Source: an uncultured Acidobacteriia bacterium (GTDB lineage Bacteria; Acidobacteriota; Terriglobia; Bryobacterales; Bryobacteraceae). From it: a DNA stretch of 44,195 nucleotides. A program made the position numbers and the translations under genes. The notes under the pieces were generated by a model. The model ran no database searches and had not been told where the DNA came from. It saw only the letters and a list, made by a program, of their open reading frames with translations. The first letter of the stretch is position 1. Every line of letters starts with the position of its first letter. Shown here in pieces: positions 11,338 through 19,715 of the stretch. The DNA is taken from assembly GCA_903881085.1 (NCBI GenBank), contig CAIRSA010000164.1, positions 1-44,195 of the forward strand, given 5' to 3'.

Positions 11338-11357
11338 ACTAAAGCAATTGGAATGAA

Positions 11358-11738
11358 CTACTTTACTTCGACAGTTGCGCCAGCATCCACAAACTTCTTC
11401 TGGATGGCAGCGGCTTCGTCCTTGGTCACGCCTTCTTTGATCGGCTTGGGAGCGCCATCGACGAGGTCCTTGGCTTCCTTCAATCCGAGGCTGGTGACTT
11501 CGCGGACAGCCTTGATGACGTTGATCTTGTTTGCGCCAGCGCCGGTGAGGATAACCGTGAATTCGGTCTTCTCTTCGACAACCGGAGCGGCAGCTGCTGC
11601 GCCGCCTGCCGGAGCTGCTGCTACCGAAGCAGCCGCTGCGCTCACGCCCAGCTTCTCTTCCAGCAACTTAACGAGCTGAGACGCTTCGAGCAGCGTCAGC
11701 CCTTGAATCGATTCTGCAATTGCGTTGATGTCCGCCAT
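11358..11738 (-). CDS. rplL: 50S ribosomal protein L7/L12
   Basis: The 126-residue stalk protein has an N-terminal dimerisation domain ([22 protein letters not shown]), an alanine-rich flexible hinge at residues 33-52 and the C-terminal factor-binding domain ([39 protein letters not shown]...). It recruits translational GTPases to the ribosome. AGGAG lies 8 bases before the ATG. It follows rplJ by 27 bases, the usual L10-L12 order that supports co-ordinated synthesis of the pentameric stalk. Confidence 0.98.
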   Translation of the reverse strand: MADINAIAESIQGLTLLEASQLVKLLEEKLGVSAAAASVAAAPAGGAAAAAPVVEEKTEFTVILTGAGANKINVIKAVREVTSLGLKEAKDLVDGAPKPIKEGVTKDEAAAIQKKFVDAGATVEVK

Positions 11739-11765
11739 GTTCTAGACTCCTGATAATTAAAATCG

Positions 11766-12293
11766 TTACGACTGAAACTTGTTTTCCTTGACGCCTTGAT
11801 CGACCACGACAGCCAGATTGCGGCCTACGCCGTTCATTGCTGTCACCAACCGCTGCGCCGGAGAATTGATGAGCCACAGAATCTTTGCATAAATCTCCTC
11901 TTTCGGAGGCATGTTGCTTAGATCCTGAATTTCCTTGATGTTGATGACCCGGCCTTCAACCATGCCAGCCTTGAATGTAAAGCTGGGATTGGTTTTGGCA
12001 TAAGCGGTGAGCGCCTTTGCCACGGCGACGGGGTCATTGCTGGTGTAGACCATGGATGTCATGCCGGCAAGGTTCTCAAACAGATCCTTGGAACCGAGCC
12101 CTTCGCTGGCCTTCTGCGCGACGTTGTTCTTGATGACTTTGTAGCTTCCACCCGCTGCGCGAACAGCTTTACGCAACTGGAAGTCCTGATCAACGGTCAT
12201 CTTCTGGAAGCCCGCCAAAAAGATATGCTGCGATTCGCTCAGGGCTTTGCGCAGAACTTCCGCGTCTTTGATTTTTTCAGCTCTCTTTTTCAT
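11766..12293 (-). CDS. rplJ: 50S ribosomal protein L10
   Basis: The 175-residue L10 is the base of the ribosomal stalk. It shows the N-terminal rRNA-binding domain (ESQHIFLAGFQKMTVDQDFQLRKAVRAAGG, YKVIKNNVAQKA) and a C-terminal helix that binds L12 dimers (LVTAMNGVGRNLAVVVDQ). AGGAG lies 9 bases before the ATG. Only 21 bases separate it from rplA. In other bacteria L10 represses its own operon by binding the leader; no such site was identified here. Confidence 0.97.
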   Translation of the reverse strand: MKKRAEKIKDAEVLRKALSESQHIFLAGFQKMTVDQDFQLRKAVRAAGGSYKVIKNNVAQKASEGLGSKDLFENLAGMTSMVYTSNDPVAVAKALTAYAKTNPSFTFKAGMVEGRVINIKEIQDLSNMPPKEEIYAKILWLINSPAQRLVTAMNGVGRNLAVVVDQGVKENKFQS

Positions 12294-12314
12294 TGAGTGA
12301 TTCTCCTTGGCAGG

Positions 12315-13031
12315 TTAGTTCGCCGATGCTTTCACCGCATTGAAGTCAGCAACATCCAACGATACGCCTGGCCCCATGGTGGAGCAGAGCGTGACGCTCT
12401 TGATGTACTTGCCCTTCGCCGCTGACGGCTTGGCTTTGATAACGGCCTGGATCAGCGTGCTGGCGTTTTCCAGGAGTTTGCCGTTTTCAAAGCCGACCTT
12501 GCCAACAGGAGCGTGAATAACGCCCGTTTTGTCGACACGGAATTCAACCTTACCAGCTTTGACTTCGAGCACTGCCTTGGCGACATCAGTGGTGACGGTA
12601 CCGGTCTTCGGATTCGGCATCAGTCCGCGCGGACCCAACACCTTTCCGAGCTTACCAACCGACCGCATCATGTCAGGCGTTGCAATGACAGCGTCGTAAT
12701 CAGTCCAACCTTCGGACTGAATTTTCGTGACCATCTCTTCGCCGCCGACAAAGTCGGCGCCCGCTTCGGTGGCCTCGCGCTGCTTATCGCCAGTGCAGAT
12801 GACAAGAACTTTTTTGGATTTGCCCAGGCCGTTCGGCAGAACGATGGTGCCGCGGACCATTTGGTCGGCATGCTTCGGATCGACGCCCAATTTCATATGG
12901 ACCTCTACCGTTTCATCGAATTTGACGAATTTGATCTTCTGGACGAGAGTAACCGCCTCAGCGAGGTGATAAGGCCGTGCCTCAACCTGCTTGGCGGCAA
13001 GAGTATATTTCTTACCGGGTTTCCGAGCCAT
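12315..13031 (-). CDS. rplA: 50S ribosomal protein L1
   Basis: The open frame reaches 13151, but the normal L1 start is the ATG at 13031 ([20 protein letters not shown]), giving 238 residues. The L1 signature is present around [27 protein letters not shown]1 binds 23S rRNA at the mobile stalk near the E site and often represses its own operon. The ribosome-binding site is poor. Upstream is about 265 bases of promoter region followed by a divergent gene, so rplK, usually directly upstream, is absent. rplA is therefore the first gene of this transcript. Confidence 0.97.
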   Translation of the reverse strand: MARKPGKKYTLAAKQVEARPYHLAEAVTLVQKIKFVKFDETVEVHMKLGVDPKHADQMVRGTIVLPNGLGKSKKVLVICTGDKQREATEAGADFVGGEEMVTKIQSEGWTDYDAVIATPDMMRSVGKLGKVLGPRGLMPNPKTGTVTTDVAKAVLEVKAGKVEFRVDKTGVIHAPVGKVGFENGKLLENASTLIQAVIKAKPSAAKGKYIKSVTLCSTMGPGVSLDVADFNAVKASAN

Positions 13032-13100
13032 AATTTGATCTGGTCCTAACGGCCGGGCATCGATAAAGCAGACCCCAGCCTCCCAAAATTTGAAAACAAC

Positions 13101-13128
13101 CTGCTGTAGTGAAATTTCAGTGTAGCAG
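13101..13128. promoter_or_regulatory. Imperfect palindrome over the rplA promoter
   Basis: A 28-base imperfect palindrome, 11 of 14 half-positions matching, with outer arms CTGCT/AGCAG and core TGAAATTTCA. It spans the -10 element and the predicted start point, a typical operator position, though it could also be a leader RNA structure. Confidence 0.4.
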
Positions 13129-13147
13129 GAATGTAATGAAGGCGCAA
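13119..13147 (-). promoter_or_regulatory. Candidate rplA operon promoter (extended -10)
   Basis: On the minus strand the extended -10 TGCTACACT (13127-13119) is preceded at 17 bases by TTGCGC (13147-13142). The start point would be near 13112, about 80 bases before the rplA ATG. Confidence 0.5.
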
Positions 13148-13148
13148 T

Positions 13149-13166
13149 CAACCCGCGAACGGGTTT
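13149..13166. repeat. Small hairpin between divergent genes
   Basis: AACCCG and CGGGTT pair around a 4-base loop, reading TTCG on the minus strand. It lies just upstream of the predicted rplA -35. On the plus strand it is followed by TTTT but has no gene to terminate. Confidence 0.35.
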
Positions 13167-13297
13167 TCATAACGGCAACTTATACAGAATAGCAAAGTGG
13201 TGTTGGGTTTGGCAAGTGGGTTGCTAATGAAAACATTTGCGTCGCAGCGCAGGGGCCTCACTCCACGTCCATCTAAATCGTGCGATGCTCATAGACG

Positions 13298-15247
13298 ATG
13301 ATTGCCGTAAACCGCAGAGAGTTCCTCGCCGCCGCGCTCGCCGCTGGAACACTGGAACGAAAACCACTAGTGTCCCGCCACAACCCCGTCTATAAAGCGG
13401 ATGATCCGCGCGCCCCGCTGGGCGTCGGCAACGGAGAGTTCGCGTTCTCGGCCGACGTCACGGGCCTGCAGACCTTCCCTGACAAATTCGAAAAGAGCTT
13501 CCCGCTGTGCACGCAATCACAGTGGGGTTGGCACAGCTTTCGCCGCCCAGCCGGACAGTTGAAGCTCACCGAATACGACACGTTCGGACGCATGGTGGGC
13601 TACGCCTCAAACGGCAAAGGACAGGAAGAGATCTTCAACTGGTTGCGCGAGAACCCGCACCGGCTGCATCTGGGCCGGATCGGCTTTCTGGGCCTTGCGC
13701 CAGACGACATCCGCAACCCCGAACAGACACTCGATTTATGGACCGGCACGCTCATCAGCCGCTTCGAATACAAAGGCAAGCCAGTCACCGTCCGCACCTG
13801 CGTACACCCCACACTCGATATGCTGGCCTGCGAAGTGGACACGCCGTTGAAGGTAGTGATCGATTTTCCCTACGCGTCACCGGGAATCACAGCAGCCGAT
13901 TGGAACAAACCCCAAGCACACAAGACCACGGGCGACATCCAGCGCACGCTCGATGGAGACACCTACAACGTCTCGATCCGCTGGAAGACAGAGGTCCGCT
14001 TGGAACGCCGCAGCGAGCACAGCTTCGCATTGCATCCGGTAATCGAGCGCTTGCGTCCGGGCAGCGGCAAATTGTCATTCTCAGTGCTGTTTGAGCCAGT
14101 CAAAACCGGCGCCGCGCATCCCGATTGCTTCGCCGCCTGCGCCGAGCATTGGCAGCGCTTCTGGTCGAGCGGCGCCTCGGTCGAATTCCCCGAAAATCGC
14201 GAACTCGAGCGCCGCGCCGTCCTGTCTCAATACCTGACCGCAATCCACTGCGCCGGTTCCCTGCCCCCGCAAGAGACCGGCCTGACAATGAACAGCTGGT
14301 ACGGAAAATTCCATTTGGAGATGCACTGGTGGCACGCCGCGCACTTCGCCATGTGGGGCCGGCCGCAACTGCTGGAGCGGAGCCTCAGCTGGTACGGTCA
14401 CATCCTGCCCTCTGCACGCGCCAAGGCCAAACAACAGGGTTACGCAGGCGCGCGATGGCCCAAGATGTGCGGCCCGAACGGCGACGACAGCCCTTCGAAT
14501 ATCGGGCCGTTTCTCATCTGGCAGCAACCGCATCCGATCTCCTACGCGGAACTTATGTACGCTGCCGCGCCGAAGGCGCAGACGCTGGATCGATACCGCG
14601 TCGTGGTCTTTGAAACCGCACAGTTCATGGCGTCGTTCGCGCATTGGGATGGCAAGCGATATGTATTAGGACCGCCAGTGATCCCCGCGCAGGAAAATCA
14701 TCCGCCCCGCGAAACCTGGAACCCGACGTACGAACTGGCCTATTGGGCACACGCCTTGGGAATCGCGCAACAGTGGCGTCAGCGCCTGGGCCTACCGCCT
14801 GATCCAAAGTGGGAACATGTTCGTGCGAACTTGTCGGCATTACCGGCAAAAGACGGTGTTTATCTGGCGCACGAAAACTGCCCGCAGACGTTTACGGAGC
14901 GCAATCGCGATCACCCCTCGATGCTTGCCGCGATGGGAGTATTGCCAGGAGTTGGAGTCGACCGGGCGACGATGCGGCGCACACTTGACCGAGTCATGCG
15001 CGAATGGAAGTGGCCGGACACTTGGGGCTGGGATTATCCGATGGTCTCGATGACGGCCTCCGAACTGGGCGATGCGAAACTCGCCATCGATGCGCTGCTG
15101 CTGAAGACGCCGAAGAACGAGTATACGGCCAGCGGTCACAACTACCAGCGCCCCAGCCTGCCTTGCTACCTTCCCGGGAACGGCGGACTGCTGGCGGCAA
15201 TTGCAAAAATGGGTTCCAAGGGGTTGATCAGCGGTTGGCGTGCTTAG
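13298..15247 (+). CDS. Secreted six-hairpin glycosidase-like protein
   Basis: The 649-residue protein opens with an RR-containing export signal (NRREFLAAALAAG), Tat-like but short. After a beta-rich N-terminal part (about 30-270), the C-terminal part is helical. It carries the aromatic block LEMHWWHAAHFAMWGR near residues 341-356 and KMCGPNGDDSPSNIGPF near 387-405, patterns seen in (alpha/alpha)6-barrel glycosidases such as the GH65, GH95 and related groups. The specific family, substrate and catalytic acid cannot be named from the sequence alone. It is divergent from rplA and its stop overlaps a possible small ORF on the other strand. The likely role is cleavage of a carbohydrate outside the cytoplasm. 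Confidence 0.68.
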   Translation: MIAVNRREFLAAALAAGTLERKPLVSRHNPVYKADDPRAPLGVGNGEFAFSADVTGLQTFPDKFEKSFPLCTQSQWGWHSFRRPAGQLKLTEYDTFGRMVGYASNGKGQEEIFNWLRENPHRLHLGRIGFLGLAPDDIRNPEQTLDLWTGTLISRFEYKGKPVTVRTCVHPTLDMLACEVDTPLKVVIDFPYASPGITAADWNKPQAHKTTGDIQRTLDGDTYNVSIRWKTEVRLERRSEHSFALHPVIERLRPGSGKLSFSVLFEPVKTGAAHPDCFAACAEHWQRFWSSGASVEFPENRELERRAVLSQYLTAIHCAGSLPPQETGLTMNSWYGKFHLEMHWWHAAHFAMWGRPQLLERSLSWYGHILPSARAKAKQQGYAGARWPKMCGPNGDDSPSNIGPFLIWQQPHPISYAELMYAAAPKAQTLDRYRVVVFETAQFMASFAHWDGKRYVLGPPVIPAQENHPPRETWNPTYELAYWAHALGIAQQWRQRLGLPPDPKWEHVRANLSALPAKDGVYLAHENCPQTFTERNRDHPSMLAAMGVLPGVGVDRATMRRTLDRVMREWKWPDTWGWDYPMVSMTASELGDAKLAIDALLLKTPKNEYTASGHNYQRPSLPCYLPGNGGLLAAIAKMGSKGLISGWRA

Positions 15248-15393
15248 AGCCCAAGCACGCCCTCCACGGCAGCCGTAACGGCGCAAATCGCCGTCAGAGC
15301 AATGGCCCCATAATGGATCCAGTTGCGAGTGAACCGCACCACCAGAACAGCGTCTTCGGTGGTAACAGCGGGCAGAGGGGGAAACTTCAGCAC
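15244..15393 (-). CDS. Possible small membrane protein
   Basis: A 49-codon frame from GTG at 15393 (VLKFPPLPAVTTEDAV...) ends in a clear hydrophobic segment (WIHYGAIALTAICAVTAAVEG). An in-frame TTG at 15411 is an alternative start. It lies downstream of fabH on the same strand and its stop overlaps the stop of the convergent glycosidase gene by two bases. The ribosome-binding site is badly placed for GTG, so the start and even the existence of the gene are uncertain. Confidence 0.35.
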   Translation of the reverse strand: MLKFPPLPAVTTEDAVLVVRFTRNWIHYGAIALTAICAVTAAVEGVLGL

Positions 15394-15437
15394 CTCCCCA
15401 CATTGGGCCAACTCGCTGAAGTTCAGAATAGGCCAAA

Positions 15438-15486
15438 GGCCGGTTCAGTAGCAGGACTGGTCAGGTTCAGTCCTGTAGTACCGGCC
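15438..15486. repeat. Strong two-part hairpin after fabH
   Basis: Outer arms GGCCGGT/ACCGGCC (15438-15444, 15480-15486) and inner arms CAGGACTG/CAGTCCTG (15452-15459, 15468-15475) form a long interrupted stem. It begins 17 bases after the fabH stop. It lacks a T-tract, so it may act as a 3'-end or attenuator structure rather than an intrinsic terminator. Confidence 0.6.
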
Positions 15487-15502
15487 CCAGCACACTAACG
15501 AT

Positions 15503-16492
15503 CTAAAAGCTCCACCGCCACAAATTCGCGCCAACCGTGAAGCCCGCGCCGACGGCCGCATACAGCACCAGATCGCCCTTCTTCAACCGGCCACTCTCCA
15601 CCGCGTCGCGAGTTGCCAGAGGAATCGTCGCCGCCGTCGTGTTGCCGTATTTATCAATATTGATCACAACACGGTCCAGCGGAATACCCAACTTCTCAGC
15701 CGTTGCCCAAATGATGCGCCGATTGGCTTGATGCGGAATCAGCAACTTGATGTCATCGGCAGTGTAGCCGTTGCGATCCAGAATCGTGCTGCAGATCTCA
15801 TGCATCTTGCGCACTGCGAACTTGAATACCTGGCCGCCGTCCTGATGCACATAATGCATCTCCTGCTGCACCGTCTCCAGACTGGCCGGCATGCGGCTTC
15901 CTCCGGCGGGCATCTTCAGAAACTCGCCGCCGGAGCCATCGATTTCATTCAGAAAATCGATAAACCCGTTCTCATCGTCGTCGCACTGTTCCACCAGAAA
16001 CGCACCGGCGCCGTCGCCAAAAAGAATGCAGGTGCCGCGGTCCTTATAGTTGATGATGCGCGACATGGTGTCGGCGCCAATCACCAGCACCTTCTTGTGC
16101 GTGTTGCCAGCCACCAGATGCGCCGCGGTGGTCAACCCGTATACGAATCCCGAACAGGCTGCAATCAGATCGAAGCCCCATGCGCCAACCGCGCCAATGC
16201 GGTGTTGCACCAGGCAGGCGGTTGCGGGAAACATCATATCCGGCGTCACGGTGCAGACAATAATCGCATCCACGTCGGAAGCTGGAATGCCTCTCATCAG
16301 CAGCGCCGCCTTGGCGGCTTCTACCGCAAGATCGGACGTGGCCACATCCGCATCGGCAATGTGGCGCTCTTTGATGCCGGTCCGCTCCACAATCCACTTA
16401 TCATTGGTATCGACCATCTTCGCCAGATCGTCGTTTGTTAGTACCCGGGGCGGCGTGTAACAACCGATCGCCGTGATTTTAGCTTTACCCAA
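15503..16492 (-). CDS. fabH: 3-oxoacyl-ACP synthase III
   Basis: Condenses acyl-CoA (usually acetyl-CoA) with malonyl-ACP to start fatty acid synthesis. The catalytic triad is visible: Cys in AACSGF, His in IPHQANRR and Asn in DKYGNTTAA. The open frame begins with an ATG at 16531, but a TTG at 16492 is preceded by GGGAGG at 4 bases. It gives the usual N-terminus (M)GKAKITAIGCYTPPRVLTN and a normal length of 329 residues, so TTG is chosen. No other fatty-acid gene is adjacent. It is divergent from a SprT-like gene 57 bases away. Confidence 0.95.
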   Translation of the reverse strand: MGKAKITAIGCYTPPRVLTNDDLAKMVDTNDKWIVERTGIKERHIADADVATSDLAVEAAKAALLMRGIPASDVDAIIVCTVTPDMMFPATACLVQHRIGAVGAWGFDLIAACSGFVYGLTTAAHLVAGNTHKKVLVIGADTMSRIINYKDRGTCILFGDGAGAFLVEQCDDDENGFIDFLNEIDGSGGEFLKMPAGGSRMPASLETVQQEMHYVHQDGGQVFKFAVRKMHEICSTILDRNGYTADDIKLLIPHQANRRIIWATAEKLGIPLDRVVINIDKYGNTTAATIPLATRDAVESGRLKKGDLVLYAAVGAGFTVGANLWRWSF

Positions 16493-16549
16493 GTATCCTC
16501 CCTCTATCGCTTGCGAAGACTTTGCGCACACATTACGCCCTGCCCGGGT

Positions 16550-17275
16550 ATGCTAAATTCAGTAGCAGTGCCGGTCCACAGCGCCTTACTATTTGAAACT
16601 ACCGCGGAGATCTACCGCCGTGTGTTTATGGAATTAAAACCACGCACTCAGCCGCCTGAAATCCACATTCAGTTTCGCAGGCTCGCAAACGTCAATAGTA
16701 GCATTAAGCTGGAATCGAATTCGATTGAGGTGAAGTTGCCCGACCTGCTGGAGGGCGCTCCATCGCCGGTGATGGAATCACTAGCCTGGATCCTGCTCTC
16801 GAAACTGTTCCGCAGGCCCGTTCCCGCAGCCCACTCCCATCGCTTTAAATTGTACCTGAACAGGCAGGAAGTACGCCGCACCATGCACCTGGTAAAGCAG
16901 CAGCGCGGACGTAAATATGTTTCGGGGCCTGAGGGCGAGCGGTTCCATCTGGAGACGATCTTCGAGGATCTGAATCTGCGCTTCTTCAACGGGCTGATGG
17001 CGCGGCCGCAACTGGGCTGGAGCCGCACCATCTCGCGCACGCTGCTTGGCCACTACGATCCATCTCATAACGCAATTATCCTCAGCAAGATTCTAGACGG
17101 CCCCACATCGACACCGCTCGCAATCGAGTACGTGATGTACCATGAGATGCTTCATCTGCGCCATCCCGTTCAGCACGCCGGCGCGCGACGCTGCATCCAC
17201 ACTGCGGAATTCCGCGCCGCCGAAAAAGAGTTCCCCGAATTGAAACTGGCCAAGGAGCATTTGAAAAAACTATGA
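16550..17275 (+). CDS. SprT-like zinc metalloprotein
   Basis: The 241-residue product starts at the ATG at 16550; ATG 16628 is an alternative. Earlier codons would overlap the divergent fabH region. Residues 198-202 read HEMLH, followed by a further His in HPVQHAGARRCIHTAEFRAAEKEFPEL. This resembles SprT-like/DUF45 zinc metallopeptidase cores, in which two His of HExxH plus a later His bind zinc. The upstream segment FEDLNLRFFNGLMARPQLGWSRTISRTLLGHYDP is also typical of SprT-like domains. No signal peptide is clear. The stop overlaps the next ATG (ATGA), so it is translationally coupled to the DUF547 gene. Substrate unknown. Confidence 0.75.
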   Translation: MLNSVAVPVHSALLFETTAEIYRRVFMELKPRTQPPEIHIQFRRLANVNSSIKLESNSIEVKLPDLLEGAPSPVMESLAWILLSKLFRRPVPAAHSHRFKLYLNRQEVRRTMHLVKQQRGRKYVSGPEGERFHLETIFEDLNLRFFNGLMARPQLGWSRTISRTLLGHYDPSHNAIILSKILDGPTSTPLAIEYVMYHEMLHLRHPVQHAGARRCIHTAEFRAAEKEFPELKLAKEHLKKL

Positions 17276-18000
17276 TCATCGCATTGGCGCTTTTGGCCGC
17301 CGCAGCGCCCGACCCTGCGGCGTGGGACGTGATCTTGAAGAAACATGTGCTCGACAACGGCACCGTGCGGTATGCGGGATTAAAGCAGGATTCAGGTGCA
17401 CTGGAACGTTATGTTTCCGCCATTGGCGAAGTTTCGCCACAGTCCCACCCCGCGCTTTTCCCATCCCGCGAAGCCAGGCTGGCTTACTGGCTGAATGCCT
17501 ACAACGCACTCGTCATTTCGGCGATCGTCAAGGATTATCCGGAAAAGCGCGACCGCTTGATCAGCGCATGGGGGAAAATCACTTTCTTTTATCGCATGAA
17601 ATTCCGAACCGGCGGGCAAATGAGAACGCTGGACGACATCGAGAAGAACACGATCCGCGCAGAGTTTAAAGACCCTCGCATTCACTTCGCGATAGTCTGT
17701 GGCTCCACAGGCTGCCCGTGGCTTTCGCGCGATGTCTTTACAGCGGCCAATGTGGAGGCGATGCTGGAACGCGAAACGCGCCGCTACATGGGGCAGGAAC
17801 GGAACGTCAAAGTCGACCATGGGAAAAAAGAGCTGACTGTATCGGAGATTTTCAAATGGATGCGCGAAGACTTCGGGAAATCGGAGCCCGACGTGCTGAG
17901 GTTCATAGCAAAGTACAGGTTGGATGGCCAGAGTTTCGCTGGCGGCGGCTGGAAAATCAAATATTTCCCGTACGATTGGAGTCTGAACGAGGCGAAGTAG
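17272..18000 (+). CDS. DUF547 domain protein, exported
   Basis: The 242-residue protein has a short hydrophobic leader (MIIALALLAAAAPD). DUF547 landmarks are visible: LAYWLNAYNALVISAIV, the segment IHFAIVCGSTGCPWLSRDVF and a C-terminal KYRLDG...IKYFPYDWSLN. The biochemical activity of DUF547 is not established; many members are secreted or lipid-anchored. It overlaps the SprT-like gene by four bases, so the two proteins are probably made together, and it ends before a hairpin shared with the convergent gene. Confidence 0.82.
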   Translation: MIIALALLAAAAPDPAAWDVILKKHVLDNGTVRYAGLKQDSGALERYVSAIGEVSPQSHPALFPSREARLAYWLNAYNALVISAIVKDYPEKRDRLISAWGKITFFYRMKFRTGGQMRTLDDIEKNTIRAEFKDPRIHFAIVCGSTGCPWLSRDVFTAANVEAMLERETRRYMGQERNVKVDHGKKELTVSEIFKWMREDFGKSEPDVLRFIAKYRLDGQSFAGGGWKIKYFPYDWSLNEAK

Positions 18001-18010
18001 TCTGGACGTG

Positions 18011-18041
18011 AAAAGGGGCAGCCTGTTCTGACTGCCCCCTT
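18011..18041. terminator. Bidirectional terminator between convergent genes
   Basis: The GGGGCAG/CTGCCCC stem (18015-18021, 18032-18038) has a 10-base loop. On the minus strand it is followed by TTTT, serving the gene at 18071-18610. On the plus strand the tail is weaker (CTTC). Confidence 0.7.
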
Positions 18042-18070
18042 CATTCCATCATTTAGATTGAACTATAAAA

Positions 18071-18610
18071 TTAGCAGGCCGCAACCTCGGGTTGCAAAGA
18101 ACGCACCCGCACTTGCAGAAATTCCAGCGATTGCAGCATAGGAGTAACATCCATCATTTCCAAGCCAAATGCGTGCATTGCCAGCCGTAGATTCACTCGT
18201 ACCAAAGCAGCATAGAAGTTGATACGGATGCTGAACAACGCCGAAGCAAGTTCCGGCCTGTCAATATCCGAATAGACCATTAGAATAGTTGCCCCTGTGT
18301 ACAATCGGTTGAAGTCCCGCTTCAGGTTCTTCAGGTACATTCGGAAAATGTTGCGCCGCTCTTTTCTAAGCTTCCGGCCAAGTTCAGCGGTATAACCCGC
18401 CTGCCGCGACAGGAACCTGAACTCATCTTCAGAGAGAAGCCGCTTCATCAACCGGTAATCGGAAGCGGAAAACTCCTCAAACCACTGTTGGCTCCACTGC
18501 GTATCGCTGGAGCGATCATTGTTCTGTTTCGCCAGGCTGCGCACCAGCAGCCCTAAAGTGACTGCCAGCACAACGGCCAGAGTCAAAATGGTCATTACAG
18601 TCAGTGTCAT
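18071..18610 (-). CDS. Membrane-anchored hypothetical protein
   Basis: A 179-residue product from the ATG at 18610, with GGAGG 9 bases upstream. A TTG two codons earlier is too close to the ribosome-binding site. One N-terminal membrane helix (residues 2-26) is followed by a charged helical domain with EEFSASDYRLMKRLLSEDEFRFL and an Arg/Lys-rich stretch. No known family is recognised. The terminator at 18011-18041 closes it. It may share a transcript with the seven-helix protein upstream (118-base gap). Confidence 0.75.
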   Translation of the reverse strand: MTLTVMTILTLAVVLAVTLGLLVRSLAKQNNDRSSDTQWSQQWFEEFSASDYRLMKRLLSEDEFRFLSRQAGYTAELGRKLRKERRNIFRMYLKNLKRDFNRLYTGATILMVYSDIDRPELASALFSIRINFYAALVRVNLRLAMHAFGLEMMDVTPMLQSLEFLQVRVRSLQPEVAAC

Positions 18611-18728
18611 CGGCAATTACCTCCGGACGCCTACCCGAAAAGCATAACCGAAATAATCGAGAATTGCAATCGCCTTTGCAGAATGCAGCAATATATACAT
18701 TGGGAAATGCGAGAGTGTGGGGCGTGTA

Positions 18729-19520
18729 TCATTCCCTATCGCCGGATTTATCCTTGCTGGCGCCAACCAGGGTGTCGTTGATCGACCTCAGCTTAGCCAG
18801 GATCCGTTCTTCGTCGAGGGGGTCAATCTTGCGATAAGTCACCCGTTTGGGCCTTTGCATCGGGGATAACTGCCACATCCAGCCGAGCAGGCAGAGACAA
18901 TTGCCCAGGGAAATTGCCAGGTTGGCATTATCCGTAAATTCAGCCCCCTTGATGTTTTGAATCATCAACGATGCAGCCGCGATAAGATTATAAATGAACA
19001 GAATAAGGCCATGAACGTGAACGTTGCGGTCCAGCGGAGCGGGAAACCAGCGCAGGAAGACGGTCATGCCGAAAAGGAATAGGACAACGGCAGTCTTGAT
19101 ACCCCGCGATGCATATGTGTAGTAGAAGATCTTCGGAAAGGATTGACCGGACAGGTTCCAGTCATAACCTCCGGAGGCGAGCGAAATAAGAACGGCAATA
19201 AGAAATGTACCGCCAATCACCCAACGCCCGGCGCTGACGATGCCCGGGTAGTCAGTCAGGATGTTTGCGTACAATTCATAAACTACCAGAATGCCAATCA
19301 CCCACTGCAGCGGAGTATAGCCGAAATAGAACTCGGCGTATCTGGTTCTCAGAGGGAAAAGCAGAAACGTAACGCGGGCCAGGATTTCCGAGCCTAAGTA
19401 CAGACAAAAGTACGGATAGGTGCGAAACAAAGACCGCCGCACCAGCAAGACGAGTAGAAGCGCGATAAGCAACAACTCAAGCCCCGACATCCATCTCATG
19501 TATATCAGCATCTGCGACAT
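18729..19520 (-). CDS. Polytopic membrane protein, uncharacterised
   Basis: 263 residues from the ATG at 19520 (MSQMLIYMRWMSGLELLLIALLL) with AGAGGT upstream. The frame's earlier start at 19562 is less likely. About seven hydrophobic helices can be counted, followed by a charged C-terminal tail of about 45 residues (KIDPLDEERILAKLRSIND). The layout is common among unannotated acidobacterial membrane proteins. No transport or catalytic motif is seen. It lies downstream of the duplicated peptide genes on the same strand, 195 bases from the nearer copy, so co-expression is possible but not shown. Confidence 0.75.
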   Translation of the reverse strand: MSQMLIYMRWMSGLELLLIALLLVLLVRRSLFRTYPYFCLYLGSEILARVTFLLFPLRTRYAEFYFGYTPLQWVIGILVVYELYANILTDYPGIVSAGRWVIGGTFLIAVLISLASGGYDWNLSGQSFPKIFYYTYASRGIKTAVVLFLFGMTVFLRWFPAPLDRNVHVHGLILFIYNLIAAASLMIQNIKGAEFTDNANLAISLGNCLCLLGWMWQLSPMQRPKRVTYRKIDPLDEERILAKLRSINDTLVGASKDKSGDRE

Positions 19521-19715
19521 GGGCACCTCTGCGTGAAACAGTGTTAGCACAGATCTTACCACTTAAGAGCAGATGGCAATTCAACCACTGCGGAGGCAAC
19601 CGCAACACCGCGCCCGGCAACGCGGACGATCTTCTTCCATTCCAACCAATAGACCGAAGAAACGCTCAGCAAATTAGCGGCACTAGAGCCCTTGAGCTAA
19701 CCACGCGTAAGATGA

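Larger units (their letters stand above)
10839..11357. other. rplL-rpoB intergenic region, probable long leader
   Basis: A 519-base gap with no convincing gene. It contains an inverted repeat just after rplL, a candidate minus-strand promoter and a 7-bp hairpin (11160-11178, arms GCAGCTT/AAGCTGC). If transcription starts near 11236, the rpoB leader is about 400 nucleotides long. Short ORFs in the region have no gene-like features. Confidence 0.6.

Noticed and set aside
15438..15486. Intrinsic terminator for fabH
   Set aside because: A strong stem but no T-tract on either side, so it is recorded only as a hairpin.
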